From assembly GCA_009886815.1 (NCBI GenBank), contig QXYP01000070.1, positions 1 through 11,415 on the forward strand: a stretch of 11,415 bases of DNA, in the 5' to 3' direction. Source of the stretch: Halieaceae bacterium. GTDB lineage: Bacteria > Pseudomonadota > Gammaproteobacteria > Pseudomonadales > Halieaceae. Positions 1 through 7,066 of this stretch are shown piece after piece. Made by a program: the position numbers and the translations under genes. Within the stretch, counting starts at the first letter, position 1, and each line of letters starts with the position of its first letter. The notes under the pieces are model-generated. The model was given only the letters and a program-made list of their open reading frames with translations. It ran no database searches and was not told the origin of the DNA.

Positions 1-164
1 GAAGCATCGGCGGTTCCCATGATTGCCGCCAGTGCATCACGAGTTTGCCCTCGATCGGTGGCATCTAGGGCATCGATCACCATCCTTTTAAACGCCTGCC
101 GATTCGAGGTCTTGCCCGCGCTATTAATACCGCCTGCGGCGACCAATATAGGAAGATGAAGCAT
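1..164 (-). CDS. fabY: Beta-ketoacyl-ACP synthase, FabY-like (partial, N-terminus only)
   Basis: This is the first 54 codons of a gene that leaves the window at base 1. It starts at ATG 164, with AGGAG (complement of 176-180) 11 nt upstream. The N-terminus reads MLHLPILVAAGGINSAGKTS, followed by a QAFKRMVIDAL segment. It resembles, from memory, the start of Pseudomonas FabY, which has an LPVIVGFGG motif, an AGRSS-like segment and then RRMV. FabY condenses acetyl-CoA with malonyl-ACP to begin fatty acid synthesis in the cytoplasm. No catalytic Cys or His lies in the visible part, so the assignment rests on the N-terminal motif alone. The gene is divergent from the AraC-type regulator at 343, with 178 bp between starts. 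The alternative is another large ketoacyl-synthase family protein with the same N-terminal extension. Confidence 0.72.
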   Translation of the reverse strand, partial: MLHLPILVAAGGINSAGKTSNRQAFKRMVIDALDATDRGQTRDALAAIMGTADA

Positions 165-342
165 GTTTATAAAAACTCCTAATAACCCAATTGCGCAAAC
201 TCAGGGATTGATCGGATGTTTAATCTCCCCAGCGCACAATAAATTTCGCGGTCATTTTAGGCGTAATTAGACTAGTAAATTGATTTATAAAGTCATAAAT
301 TAGACTAATAAAGACTAAAATTAACAATACAGTGACTCCAAT
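165..342. promoter_or_regulatory. Divergent promoter region between fabY-like gene and AraC-type regulator
   Basis: The 178 bp separate two outward-facing genes. The half next to the regulator (about 241-330) is strongly AT-rich, unlike the flanking genes, and holds the direct repeat described separately. An 8-bp palindrome, TTGCGCAA, lies at 191-198 inside the fabY-like leader. TAAAAT on the minus strand (complement of 254-259) could be a -10 box for the fabY-like gene, but no good -35 box sits at the right distance. No convincing SD precedes ATG 343. Confidence 0.5.
265..312 (+). repeat. 15-bp direct repeat, candidate AraC-family operator
   Basis: AATTAGACTAGTAAA at 265-279 recurs as AATTAGACTAATAAA at 298-312, with one mismatch in 15 and a 33-bp repeat distance, about three helical turns. 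A partial third copy, AAAGACTAAAA, follows at 310-320. The pair lies 30 bp upstream of the AraC-type regulator and faces the divergent fabY-like gene. AraC-family proteins commonly bind direct repeats on one face of the helix, so autoregulation or control of the neighbour is a reasonable inference. AT-rich sequence raises the risk of a chance match. Confidence 0.55.
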
Positions 343-1344
343 ATGACCTCTAATAGCGCCATCACACTCTTGGCATTGGCGCATCCACGCATGTTGGCCA
401 CATCAATCACTTTGCCTTTGGAAATTATTAGGGCGGCGGCCCACGCGAGCCCACCGAAAACCCGCTCAGAAGTTTGCATTAAGCTCGTCGGCAAGCGCAC
501 CGAAACCCTGCCTCTCGCTCAGGGGTTATCGATACCGGTTACCGAAGATGACGCCATTACCATCCCCGATATTCTTCTCATTCCCGCAATCTGGCGTCAT
601 CCTCGCTGGGTACTGCACCACCACCCGTGGCAGCTCGACGTGATTAGACGCTGCGTCGAAGGGGGTAGCTGGGTTTGCAGCGTTGGAGCGGGAAGTTTCT
701 TGCTCGCTGAAGCCGGCGTGCTCCATGAAGGGGTTGCCACAACACACTGGCATTGGTTCGACACTTTCGAAACTACTTACCCTAATGTTGCGCTGCGTCG
801 CGATCAGCTTATTACTCAACAAGGCCGCATTTTTTGCGTCGGATCGGTTAACTCAATTGCCGACCTTATGGTGTATTTAGCGGGGCAGATTTTTTCTAGA
901 GCAACGGCAACCACCATCGAAAATCAATTTTCACCTGAAATTCGCCGGCGATTTTCTCCCCACGAACTGCTCTCATCGGGCGAAACCCATCAGGATGAGA
1001 AGATATTAGATGTTCAGTGGTTGATTCGCAGCGAGCTCAAGCAAAGCATCAATCTAGCGCGACTGGCAAAATCCTGTGATATGACAACACGAACATTGAA
1101 CCGGCGCTTTCGAGCAGCAACCGGCATGACTCCCGTTCACTATCAACACACCATTCGCACCGAAGAGGCTAAAGCACTGCTGCTTAACACCAACCTACCC
1201 GTAGCAGAAGTGGGTTGGCAGGTGGGATTTCGCGATGCCTCGGTCTTTTCGCGACGATTTCGAACTTTGGCCGGGGTCACACCGCGCCAGTACAGAATCG
1301 CCGTGAGAGGCAAGGTTTTCGCAATTGATCCCCCGGCAACCTAG
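343..1344 (+). CDS. GlxA/FtrA-type AraC family transcriptional regulator with DJ-1/PfpI domain
   Basis: The 333-residue protein has two parts. Residues about 6-190 form a DJ-1/PfpI-like (class I amidotransferase-like) domain. Its elbow motif is VCSVGAGSFLLAEAG at 111-125, followed by VATTHWHWFDTFETTYP. Cys112 sits at the position of the nucleophile in this family, although in regulators the domain normally senses a ligand rather than acting as an enzyme. Residues about 235-322 form the double helix-turn-helix AraC domain, with LARLAKSCDMTTRTLNRRF as the first helical unit and VAEVGWQVGFRDASVFSRRF plus GVTPRQYR as the second. The length is typical for the family. It is transcribed away from the fabY-like gene and toward the thiolase, 137 bp ahead of it. 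The target and effector cannot be read from sequence; the direct repeat at 265-312 is the best operator candidate. ATG 343 is the only sensible start, though it lacks a clear SD. Confidence 0.93.
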   Translation: MTSNSAITLLALAHPRMLATSITLPLEIIRAAAHASPPKTRSEVCIKLVGKRTETLPLAQGLSIPVTEDDAITIPDILLIPAIWRHPRWVLHHHPWQLDVIRRCVEGGSWVCSVGAGSFLLAEAGVLHEGVATTHWHWFDTFETTYPNVALRRDQLITQQGRIFCVGSVNSIADLMVYLAGQIFSRATATTIENQFSPEIRRRFSPHELLSSGETHQDEKILDVQWLIRSELKQSINLARLAKSCDMTTRTLNRRFRAATGMTPVHYQHTIRTEEAKALLLNTNLPVAEVGWQVGFRDASVFSRRFRTLAGVTPRQYRIAVRGKVFAIDPPAT

Positions 1345-1466
1345 CTTTAAGTCCTGGTTATGTCGGCGGAGTAAGCTCCACAAGGGTCAAAATATCCTAG
1401 ACAGTATTCTCTCAGCCGATGACGTAGCGCCTCGTGTGTGGCTAAATGCCCCACTCAATTCAATAC

Positions 1467-1473
1467 AGAAGAG
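1467..1473 (+). promoter_or_regulatory. Ribosome binding site deciding the thiolase GTG start
   Basis: AGAAGAG lies 8 nt before GTG 1482. The in-frame ATG at 1446 has no purine-rich stretch in front of it. A start at 1482 also gives the protein the canonical thiolase numbering. Confidence 0.6.
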
Positions 1474-1481
1474 TCATCGCT

Positions 1482-2663
1482 GTGGCAGAAACGATTTATA
1501 TGGTGAACGGTGCCAGAACCCCCATGGGCGGATTACTGGGTGATTTAGCCGACGTTACGGCGGTAGATCTTGGCGCTTCTGCGGTCAAAGCCACACTGGA
1601 CAAAACCGGCGTAGAAGCGGGTGCTATTGATGAGGTATTTATGGGTTGTGTACTCCCAGCTGGCCTCAAGCAGTGCCCCGCCCGACAAGCCATGATAGGC
1701 GCTGGCATTCCCAGCAGCACCGGGGCAGTCACGGTGAATAAAGCCTGTGGCAGTGGCATGCAAGCCACTATTTACGCCATTGACAGCATTGCCGCAGGTA
1801 CCAACCAAATGGTTATTAGCGGCGGTTTAGAAAGCATGAGTAATGCACCGCAGCTAATGATGACAGGCCGCAAAGGTATTCGCCTGGGCCACGGGCAAAC
1901 CTTTGATCATATGTTTATTGATGGACTGGAAGATGCGTATACCGGAGGTGCTATGGGCGGCTTTGCCCAAGCAACTGCCGACGCCCATGGCCTCTCGCGG
2001 GAAGCCATGGATCAATACGCCATAGCCAGTTTAGAGCGCGCTAAAGCGGCAACAGAAAATGGCGTATTGCAGGCAGAGATTACCCCCGTGACGATTAAAA
2101 CCCGTCGTGGTGAGCATACCGTTGAGCACGACGAACAGCCGCTGAAAGGACGGCCCGACAAAATCCCTTCACTGAGGCCGGCCTTCACCAAAGACGGGAC
2201 CATTACCGCAGCAAACTCCAGCTCGATTTCTGATGGCGCGAGCGCGCTGCTAGTGGCTTCAGCCTCAGCTGTTGAGGCGCACAACCTTCAACCAATGGCT
2301 AAGATTGTCGCCCACGCCCGCTTCAGCCGGCCCCCTGAAGAATTCACTTTGGCTCCGGTGGGCGCCATAGAAAAACTCCTCGAGCGTACCGGGTGGAATG
2401 CCGCCGACGTCGATCTTTGGGAAATTAATGAAGCCTTTGCCATGGTCACTATGTTAGCCATGAACGCCTTCGATTTAGATCATGAGCGCGTCAACGTTCA
2501 TGGTGGGGCCTGCGCCCAAGGGCACCCTATCGGGTCAACGGGCTCTCGAATTTTGGTAACCCTCGCACATGCCTTGCAACACTACGGCAAGCAACGCGGC
2601 ATTGCAGCGCTTTGTATTGGTGGTGGTGAGGCTACCGCCGTTGCTATCGAACGCGTGGTGTAA
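1482..2663 (+). CDS. Acetyl-CoA acetyltransferase / thiolase family protein
   Basis: This is a thiolase of 393 residues, catalysing acetyl-CoA + acyl-CoA exchange, either condensation or beta-ketothiolysis, in the cytoplasm. All catalytic elements are present: Cys89 in VNKACGSGMQ, Asn316 in NEAF, His348 in GGACAQGHPIGSTG and Cys378 in CIGGGEA. These positions equal the classical biosynthetic thiolase numbering (Cys89, His348, Cys378) only if translation starts at GTG 1482, giving VAETIYMVNGARTPMGG. The longer frame from ATG 1446 adds 12 residues with no family counterpart. The gene ends 5 nt before the RibB-like gene, so the two are probably co-transcribed. Whether it favours degradation of longer acyl chains or acetoacetyl-CoA formation cannot be decided by eye, so no symbol is given. 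It could be controlled by the AraC-type regulator just upstream, but this is only inferred from proximity. Confidence 0.93.
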   Translation: MAETIYMVNGARTPMGGLLGDLADVTAVDLGASAVKATLDKTGVEAGAIDEVFMGCVLPAGLKQCPARQAMIGAGIPSSTGAVTVNKACGSGMQATIYAIDSIAAGTNQMVISGGLESMSNAPQLMMTGRKGIRLGHGQTFDHMFIDGLEDAYTGGAMGGFAQATADAHGLSREAMDQYAIASLERAKAATENGVLQAEITPVTIKTRRGEHTVEHDEQPLKGRPDKIPSLRPAFTKDGTITAANSSSISDGASALLVASASAVEAHNLQPMAKIVAHARFSRPPEEFTLAPVGAIEKLLERTGWNAADVDLWEINEAFAMVTMLAMNAFDLDHERVNVHGGACAQGHPIGSTGSRILVTLAHALQHYGKQRGIAALCIGGGEATAVAIERVV

Positions 2664-2668
2664 CGTTT

Positions 2669-3772
2669 ATGCCACTTGCATCGATACCAGAAATCATAGA
2701 CGACATACGAGCCGGGCGCATGGTGGTCCTCATGGATGATGAGGATCGTGAAAATGAAGGCGATTTAATCATCGCCGCTGAGAAAGTCACTCCCGAAATT
2801 ATTAACTTTATGGCAACAGAGGCCTGTGGGCTTATTTGTATGCCCATTACCCCCGAAAAAGCGCGTCGACTGCGCATTCCTCTCATGGTTCGTGACAACC
2901 GCTCGCAACATGAAACGAATTTCACGGTGTCAATTGACGCCAGCGAGCAAATTGGCCCGGGCGTGAGTGCTCAACAACGTTCTCACACCATACTCAAAGC
3001 CGTTGCTGCCGAAGCCGAGCCTTCAGACATAAGACAGCCGGGGCACATTTTCCCTCTCGTGGCGAAGCCCGGTGGCGTCTTGCGGAGAGCTGGTCACACC
3101 GAAGCCGGTGTCGACCTGGCACGCATGGCAGGTTGCGAGCCCGCCGCCGTTATTGTTGAGATTATGAATACCGACGGCACCATGGCCAGAAGACCACAGC
3201 TCGAAATTTTTGCCGAGCAGCACGATCTTAAAATGGGCACCATCGCCGATCTTATAGAGTATCGCTCAATACACGAACACTCAGTAGAAGTGGGTGAAAG
3301 CCATGAAGTCGATACCGAGTGGGGTAAATTTACACTCCACACTTTCCGGGATCTTATCGATGACACGCCGCATTTCGCACTACAGCGCGGCACCATAAGT
3401 AGTGATCGACCGGTCCCGGTAAGGGTTCAGTCCGTCAACTTGCTTCGAGATGTCTTGGGAACGAAGCTAGGTGAGGGTCGCAACGGCTGGTCCTATCGTT
3501 CGGCCATGCAGTTTATTGCTGAAACCAATGAAGGCGTCGTGGTCCTTGTTGGACAACCATCGTCATCTGATCAGCTACTTTCCGACGTCCACCAATTTTT
3601 GAATAGCGGTGCGCCACCACCACAACCCCAGAACTACCGGTTGATCGGCACAGGCGCGCAAATTCTTCGACATCTTGGCGTTAGTCGAATGGCACTGCTG
3701 TCGGCACCCATACGCTTCAATGCACTGTCGGGCTTCAACCTCGAGGTTACCGAGTTCCTGAAACCTTCCTAA
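2669..3772 (+). CDS. ribB: 3,4-dihydroxy-2-butanone 4-phosphate synthase with degenerate GTP cyclohydrolase II-like domain (RibB/RibBX-like)
   Basis: The 367-residue protein has an intact N-terminal DHBP synthase domain, about residues 5-203. It makes 3,4-dihydroxy-2-butanone 4-phosphate from ribulose 5-phosphate for riboflavin synthesis. Visible motifs are DDEDRENEGD at 23-32, ETNFTVSID at 82-90, RQPGHIFPL at 122-130 and GHTEAGVDLARMAG at 142-155. Residues about 215-365 align with GTP cyclohydrolase II, ending in YRLIGTGAQILRHLGV and LSGFNLEVTEF. However, the zinc-binding region, normally VHSECLTGD followed by CDCG, reads VRVQSVNLLRDVLG and contains no cysteine. The second activity is therefore almost certainly lost, as in the proteins called RibBX. 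Five nucleotides separate it from the thiolase stop and it has only a weak SD, which suggests translational coupling. No other riboflavin gene is in the window. Confidence 0.92.
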   Translation: MPLASIPEIIDDIRAGRMVVLMDDEDRENEGDLIIAAEKVTPEIINFMATEACGLICMPITPEKARRLRIPLMVRDNRSQHETNFTVSIDASEQIGPGVSAQQRSHTILKAVAAEAEPSDIRQPGHIFPLVAKPGGVLRRAGHTEAGVDLARMAGCEPAAVIVEIMNTDGTMARRPQLEIFAEQHDLKMGTIADLIEYRSIHEHSVEVGESHEVDTEWGKFTLHTFRDLIDDTPHFALQRGTISSDRPVPVRVQSVNLLRDVLGTKLGEGRNGWSYRSAMQFIAETNEGVVVLVGQPSSSDQLLSDVHQFLNSGAPPPQPQNYRLIGTGAQILRHLGVSRMALLSAPIRFNALSGFNLEVTEFLKPS

Positions 3773-3787
3773 GCCACCGATACTCTC

Positions 3788-4471
3788 TCAGCTTGAGAAG
3801 GTCACAATGTCGCCTAATGAGGCCCGATCAGTTGTTGCTTGATTCGCCGCAGCCTCATGATCGGGATAACCGAAAGACAAACCAAACAACAACATTTGAT
3901 CGTCGGGAATATTAAGTGCGGGCTTAATCACGTGCGTCATAAAACCCAAAGCAGTTTGCGGGCAAGAACCCAATCCATGGGCAGAAAGTCCCAGCATGAC
4001 CGTCTGCGTAAACATACCTAGATCACAGGCCTCTCTTAAACCGAAGTTTTTGGGCATGGAAAAAAATGCGGCGGCAGGAGCATCAAAGAATCGAAAGTTG
4101 TTGAGAAACCAAGCCTGCCGTTCGGTTTTCTGCTCTCGAGAAATTCCCAGAGCGTCATAGAGCGCTTGGGCGGAGGCATACTGACGATCACGATAAACCC
4201 CCTCATATTTGCCGTCGTAGGGGCGGTCTACAGCGATATCTCCCGCGATAAAACGCTGGGGCAACTCCTCCCGCAAAGCATTTAACTTTGCGCCGGTTAC
4301 AACCTGTACGAACCAAGGCTGAGTATTGCAATTACTGGGCGCCTGCATCGCGGTCTCAAAGATAGTCCTCACAAGATCCTGAGGCACGGGCTTATCTGTG
4401 AAGGCACGAATCGACCGGCGCGCTTTAACGACCTCTATAAATGACTCTCCAAGATTTGGGGATGCGGTCAT
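3788..4471 (-). CDS. Nitroreductase family protein (FMN-dependent oxidoreductase)
   Basis: The 227-residue protein shows the nitroreductase fold signature. It opens with the FMN-phosphate binding segment VVKARRSIRAFTDKPV, followed by ETAMQAPSNCNTQPWFVQVV. The C-terminal half has DLGMFTQTVMLGLSAHGLG and the late LLFGLSFGYPD motif. Such enzymes reduce nitro groups, quinones, enones or specialised cofactors using NAD(P)H, usually as cytoplasmic homodimers. The substrate cannot be assigned. AGGAG (complement of 4478-4482) lies 6 nt before ATG 4471. The gene follows the CofD-like gene by 42 nt on the same strand, so it is probably its downstream operon partner. It converges on ribB with only 15 nt between stops and no recognisable terminator. 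Confidence 0.92.
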   Translation of the reverse strand: MTASPNLGESFIEVVKARRSIRAFTDKPVPQDLVRTIFETAMQAPSNCNTQPWFVQVVTGAKLNALREELPQRFIAGDIAVDRPYDGKYEGVYRDRQYASAQALYDALGISREQKTERQAWFLNNFRFFDAPAAAFFSMPKNFGLREACDLGMFTQTVMLGLSAHGLGSCPQTALGFMTHVIKPALNIPDDQMLLFGLSFGYPDHEAAANQATTDRASLGDIVTFSS

Positions 4472-4513
4472 TTTCAGCTCCTGACAAAGTGTTTAAATAA
4501 TTATGTGGGCGCC

Positions 4514-5716
4514 TTAGATGAGCGAAAGTAAAACCTGAGCCAGGCGATCGTCATCGTAATACGGGTCACTGGTGCTCGTCACTAACGGCAACTCCAGCAG
4601 TTCTACGCCTAGTGCTTTCAGCAGGTCGGTGTTGATCGGGAAAGGGTAACGCGAACGATCGGCGTCAATCACCACATAATTCAAAAAATTGGACACCGGT
4701 TCATCAGCACTCCCTTGGCGGAGCTGCCTAGTTAAAGTCTGAATCAGAGCGGAGAAATCCATACCCAGCTGCTCGGGGTCAAGACCAAGATTGGGAACGA
4801 ATACTTTAGGGCAAGACGCTTTAGCGACGGCCTCGCCAACCCCTACCGGCAACAAATTAGCCATAAGACTCGAATAGAAACTGCCCGGTGCGTAGCAAAT
4901 AAGATCGGCACCAGCGATGAGTTGGCTGTTCTCAGAATCAAGTGGCACGGTAATCGGGTTGTGCTCGCAGGCGCTACGATTCAAAAAAATCGAACTGACC
5001 GGAGACGGTATATCTGGATGCTCCTTTCCCGTCAGTAAATGCTGACCGATAAAGGACTGCCCATTGCCTAAATGTACGCCCAAGTGCAGCGGCTCTTTAA
5101 CGATGGCATGGACGGTGCCACGAATATTGAGCAGCTCTGATAAGCACAGGAGACTAGCGCCCAAATCATTAGCGTTTGCCAGGTAGCCGCCGGCGAGCAC
5201 CAAATTGCCAACCGAAGCCATACGCAGATCAAAATTTTCAGGAAGGTGCTGGCTAAGAACACTCAGTTGTTCAGTGAGCTTTGCACGTGCTTCCGATGGA
5301 ATAGCAGAGATCAACGCATGAGCACCCGATGTAATTTCGCCAAGCTCTTGGGTTAACGCTTCGTGTGTTTGTGTGGCTGAAAAGCGGTACTGCAACAGCC
5401 GGCACAGCTGCTCGTTGTGTGGCGCAGATTGATCCGCCAAAGCCAGCACTCTATGGCGCAAGTCGCCAATTCCCGGCATATCGAATGCATCGCGTAAGGC
5501 AGCCGAGCTGCCCCCACTATCAAATGGGGTTATCAAATGAATGCTGTTGTGGGTGTAGTCTGTGATTTGACGGCTCAAACCATTAAGAGCAGAGCCACCA
5601 CTGAAAAAGAGTGCTTTGGGACCGTGCTCTGGAGCCCCCAGATCACGGTTGAGTTTGGCAGTATCCGGAAGCTCTCCATAGCTGTTCCGGTAATCTGTTG
5701 GGGGTATTGTCAACAT
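4514..5716 (-). CDS. CofD/YvcK-like family protein
   Basis: From ATG 5716 the protein has 400 residues. Motifs of the CofD/YvcK superfamily are clear: a phosphate-binding start FFSGGSALNGLSRQI at 37-51, THNSIHLITPFDSGGSSAAL at 55-74 (matching the D-D/S-GGSS-LR motif of YvcK), NLVLAGGYLANANDLG at 171-186, and APGSFYSSLMANLLPVGVGEAV at 276-297. True CofD transfers a phospholactyl or phosphoenolpyruvyl group to Fo in F420 biosynthesis. YvcK proteins bind UDP-sugars and influence cell-wall and carbon metabolism. The DSGGSS form looks closest to the CofD-related branch named from GAK gene clusters, by recollection, but none of the GAK partners is here. An in-frame TTG at 5779 would add 21 residues; no start has a good SD. 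It is followed by the nitroreductase and is divergent from the small gene at 5942. The specific reaction is unknown. Confidence 0.85.
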   Translation of the reverse strand: MLTIPPTDYRNSYGELPDTAKLNRDLGAPEHGPKALFFSGGSALNGLSRQITDYTHNSIHLITPFDSGGSSAALRDAFDMPGIGDLRHRVLALADQSAPHNEQLCRLLQYRFSATQTHEALTQELGEITSGAHALISAIPSEARAKLTEQLSVLSQHLPENFDLRMASVGNLVLAGGYLANANDLGASLLCLSELLNIRGTVHAIVKEPLHLGVHLGNGQSFIGQHLLTGKEHPDIPSPVSSIFLNRSACEHNPITVPLDSENSQLIAGADLICYAPGSFYSSLMANLLPVGVGEAVAKASCPKVFVPNLGLDPEQLGMDFSALIQTLTRQLRQGSADEPVSNFLNYVVIDADRSRYPFPINTDLLKALGVELLELPLVTSTSDPYYDDDRLAQVLLSLI

Positions 5717-5829
5717 GAGCCGCAGTGTCCGTGCTGACTGCGTAACTGACAAGACCAAATAAAACACATTTGGTGACAATTATTTGGCCGCTACGCTGAG
5801 CGCGACTACCCCGAGGCCCAACTTTCTTG

Positions 5830-5866
5830 CCCCTTGCTTTAAATTAGGGCGGCCCGTAGCAAGGGG
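5830..5866. repeat. 9-bp inverted repeat in the divergent control region
   Basis: CCCCTTGCT at 5830-5838 is matched exactly by AGCAAGGGG at 5858-5866, with a 19-nt interval containing the nearly symmetric GGGCGGCCC (5847-5855). It sits between the divergent CofD-like and small hypothetical genes. Its right arm overlaps the left half of the CRP-like site by two bases. It could be an operator for a dimeric regulator or a hairpin in a leader transcript. There is no T-run, so a terminator is unlikely. Confidence 0.5.
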
Positions 5867-5880
5867 TGATATTGGTCACA
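5865..5880 (+). promoter_or_regulatory. Candidate CRP/Vfr-type binding site
   Basis: GGTGATATTGGTCACA matches the CRP core TGTGA-N6-TCACA at nine of ten half-site positions, and the following ATTTT fits the AT-rich flank. It lies 62-77 nt upstream of the small gene at 5942 and 149-164 nt upstream of the CofD-like start at 5716. A possible -10 box, TATAGT, is at 5889-5894, but no matching -35 is visible. Which gene it controls is not decided by the sequence. Confidence 0.5.
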
Positions 5881-5941
5881 ATTTTGGGTATAGTTTTTAT
5901 CGCTTGCCTTCTCCGCACTTATCGCAATACAGGCCATTGCA

Positions 5942-6202
5942 ATGACACAAACCAGCCAAAACCTCGACGAATCCTGCAAGCGTGGATTCAAAGCAGAAGT
6001 TCCTTTCGGCTATGAGGCATTGTTGACCGATGGCCAACGGCAACGTTTAGACGAATGTCGCCAACTGGGATGGGAACTTCAGTTTATCAGAAGGTCTTTG
6101 GCGAATTGCCCTACCGTCATAGTAAGAGACACCCAAGAACGGCAGAGCTGGCGTATCTGCGATGACGGGACTTTAGAGGCCTTTGTAGAAAATCGAGGCT
6201 AG
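5942..6202 (+). CDS. Small conserved-type protein of unknown function (86 aa)
   Basis: I do not recognise a named family. The protein begins with a polar tail (residues 1-16) and then a compact-looking domain: VPFGYEALLTDGQRQRLDEC, followed by LGWELQFIRRSL and, near the end, SWRICDDGTLEAF. It has no signal peptide or membrane segment, so it is probably cytoplasmic. The alternation of aromatic and charged residues, the ordinary codon choice and a well-filled frame suggest a real gene rather than a chance frame. Only a weak AGG (5931-5933) stands 8 nt before ATG 5942. It is divergent from the CofD-like gene, sharing the control region with the CRP-like site, and ends 24 nt before the convergent MOSC gene. 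Confidence 0.75.
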   Translation: MTQTSQNLDESCKRGFKAEVPFGYEALLTDGQRQRLDECRQLGWELQFIRRSLANCPTVIVRDTQERQSWRICDDGTLEAFVENRG

Positions 6203-6226
6203 CCCTTAAGGCTGCCACTGCTCTGC

Positions 6227-7066
6227 TCAAATCAATTCAAGAATTTGACCGGGCTTTACTGTCCCGGGTGTCACAACCTTGGCGTAAACACCCAAATTAC
6301 CGTCTGCCTCTTTCACCAGATGCCGCATAATCGAGGTGTCCCTCGGTAAATCGCCCGTTGCATGGGTTGTCATGGAGCAGCGCGGACAAGGACCTACAAC
6401 CTCTAATACAGCATCGCCCAGACGTAGCTGTTTGCCATTCCATGCCTGCTCCGGAAATGGCGATGTGTCGTCAACCGCATCGATCAATAGGTTCGGCCTA
6501 AACCGTCGAGAATCAAACTGCCCGTCCGGATGGCGCTGGGCCAACGTCGCCATCGACTGGTAGGTCATTATTAAAAGGGGAAAAGCATCGAAATAGGTAC
6601 CCGGCGGCGATTCAAACTCAAGAACCTCGGCAAACATGGTCAAGTCAGGAATAGGCTCACCAGGAATGCGCCCAAAGACCGCCATCAACTCCTGCTCAAA
6701 ATCTTCAGTGTCGGGTGCGCCACGACGGTAATGATCTAAATTTTCAGCGGGTAACAAAGGCCACAACGTTACCCTGTGGTCCAGTTTTTCGGACAACCAA
6801 CTATGTACCGCTTCGCTATTAGCGGCGCAGGTGTCGCCATCGGGAGCTGTTATCACTGGAGCCGCTCCAGTTCCTGTAGCGGCACTAAACATCATTAAGT
6901 CAGGCAGCTTTTTGGCCCCTCGAATACCTCCTCGCTGCTCGTCGCGAGTCGCCCAGATACGATCGCCAGGTATGCCTTTTTCCCCTAAAACAGCCTCAGA
7001 CAAAGACTCGCCGAGCATAGATTTTATGGGGTAACGCAACACTTCACGAAGTTGTAGGGAAGGCAC
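6227..7066 (-). CDS. MOSC domain-containing protein (YcbX/mARC-like)
   Basis: The protein has an N-terminal MOSC beta-barrel segment (LREVLRYPIKSMLGESL, then GIPGDRIWATRDE) and a C-terminal MOSC domain. The latter shows FDSRRFRPNLLID and the conserved Cys motif GPCPRCSMTT, and ends in GNLGVYAKVVTPGTVKPGQ. In this family (YcbX, mARC) the second cysteine, Cys230 here, ligates molybdenum cofactor, and the proteins reduce N-hydroxylated compounds with electrons from a partner. No ferredoxin domain is fused here, so a separate electron donor is needed. No in-frame ATG exists upstream of the RYPIKS motif. I chose GTG 7066 (279 residues); TTG 7081 would give 284. Neither has a strong SD. The gene stands alone, converging on the small gene at 5942-6202 and divergent from the PhyH gene. 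Confidence 0.88.
   Translation of the reverse strand: MPSLQLREVLRYPIKSMLGESLSEAVLGEKGIPGDRIWATRDEQRGGIRGAKKLPDLMMFSAATGTGAAPVITAPDGDTCAANSEAVHSWLSEKLDHRVTLWPLLPAENLDHYRRGAPDTEDFEQELMAVFGRIPGEPIPDLTMFAEVLEFESPPGTYFDAFPLLIMTYQSMATLAQRHPDGQFDSRRFRPNLLIDAVDDTSPFPEQAWNGKQLRLGDAVLEVVGPCPRCSMTTHATGDLPRDTSIMRHLVKEADGNLGVYAKVVTPGTVKPGQILELI

Noticed and set aside
1368..1379. GGAG-TAAG-CTCC after the AraC-type regulator as a terminator
   Set aside because: The stem has only four pairs and no T-run follows.
3786..3798. Hairpin TCTCA-GCT-TGAGA at the ribB/nitroreductase convergent end
   Set aside because: The stem has only five pairs, has no T-run on either side and overlaps the nitroreductase stop codon, so it is not a credible terminator.
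3788..5716. Complete F420 biosynthesis locus
   Set aside because: Only a CofD-like and a nitroreductase gene are present. There is no Fo synthase, no CofE and no lactate or PEP guanylyltransferase, and the CofD-like motif is non-canonical.
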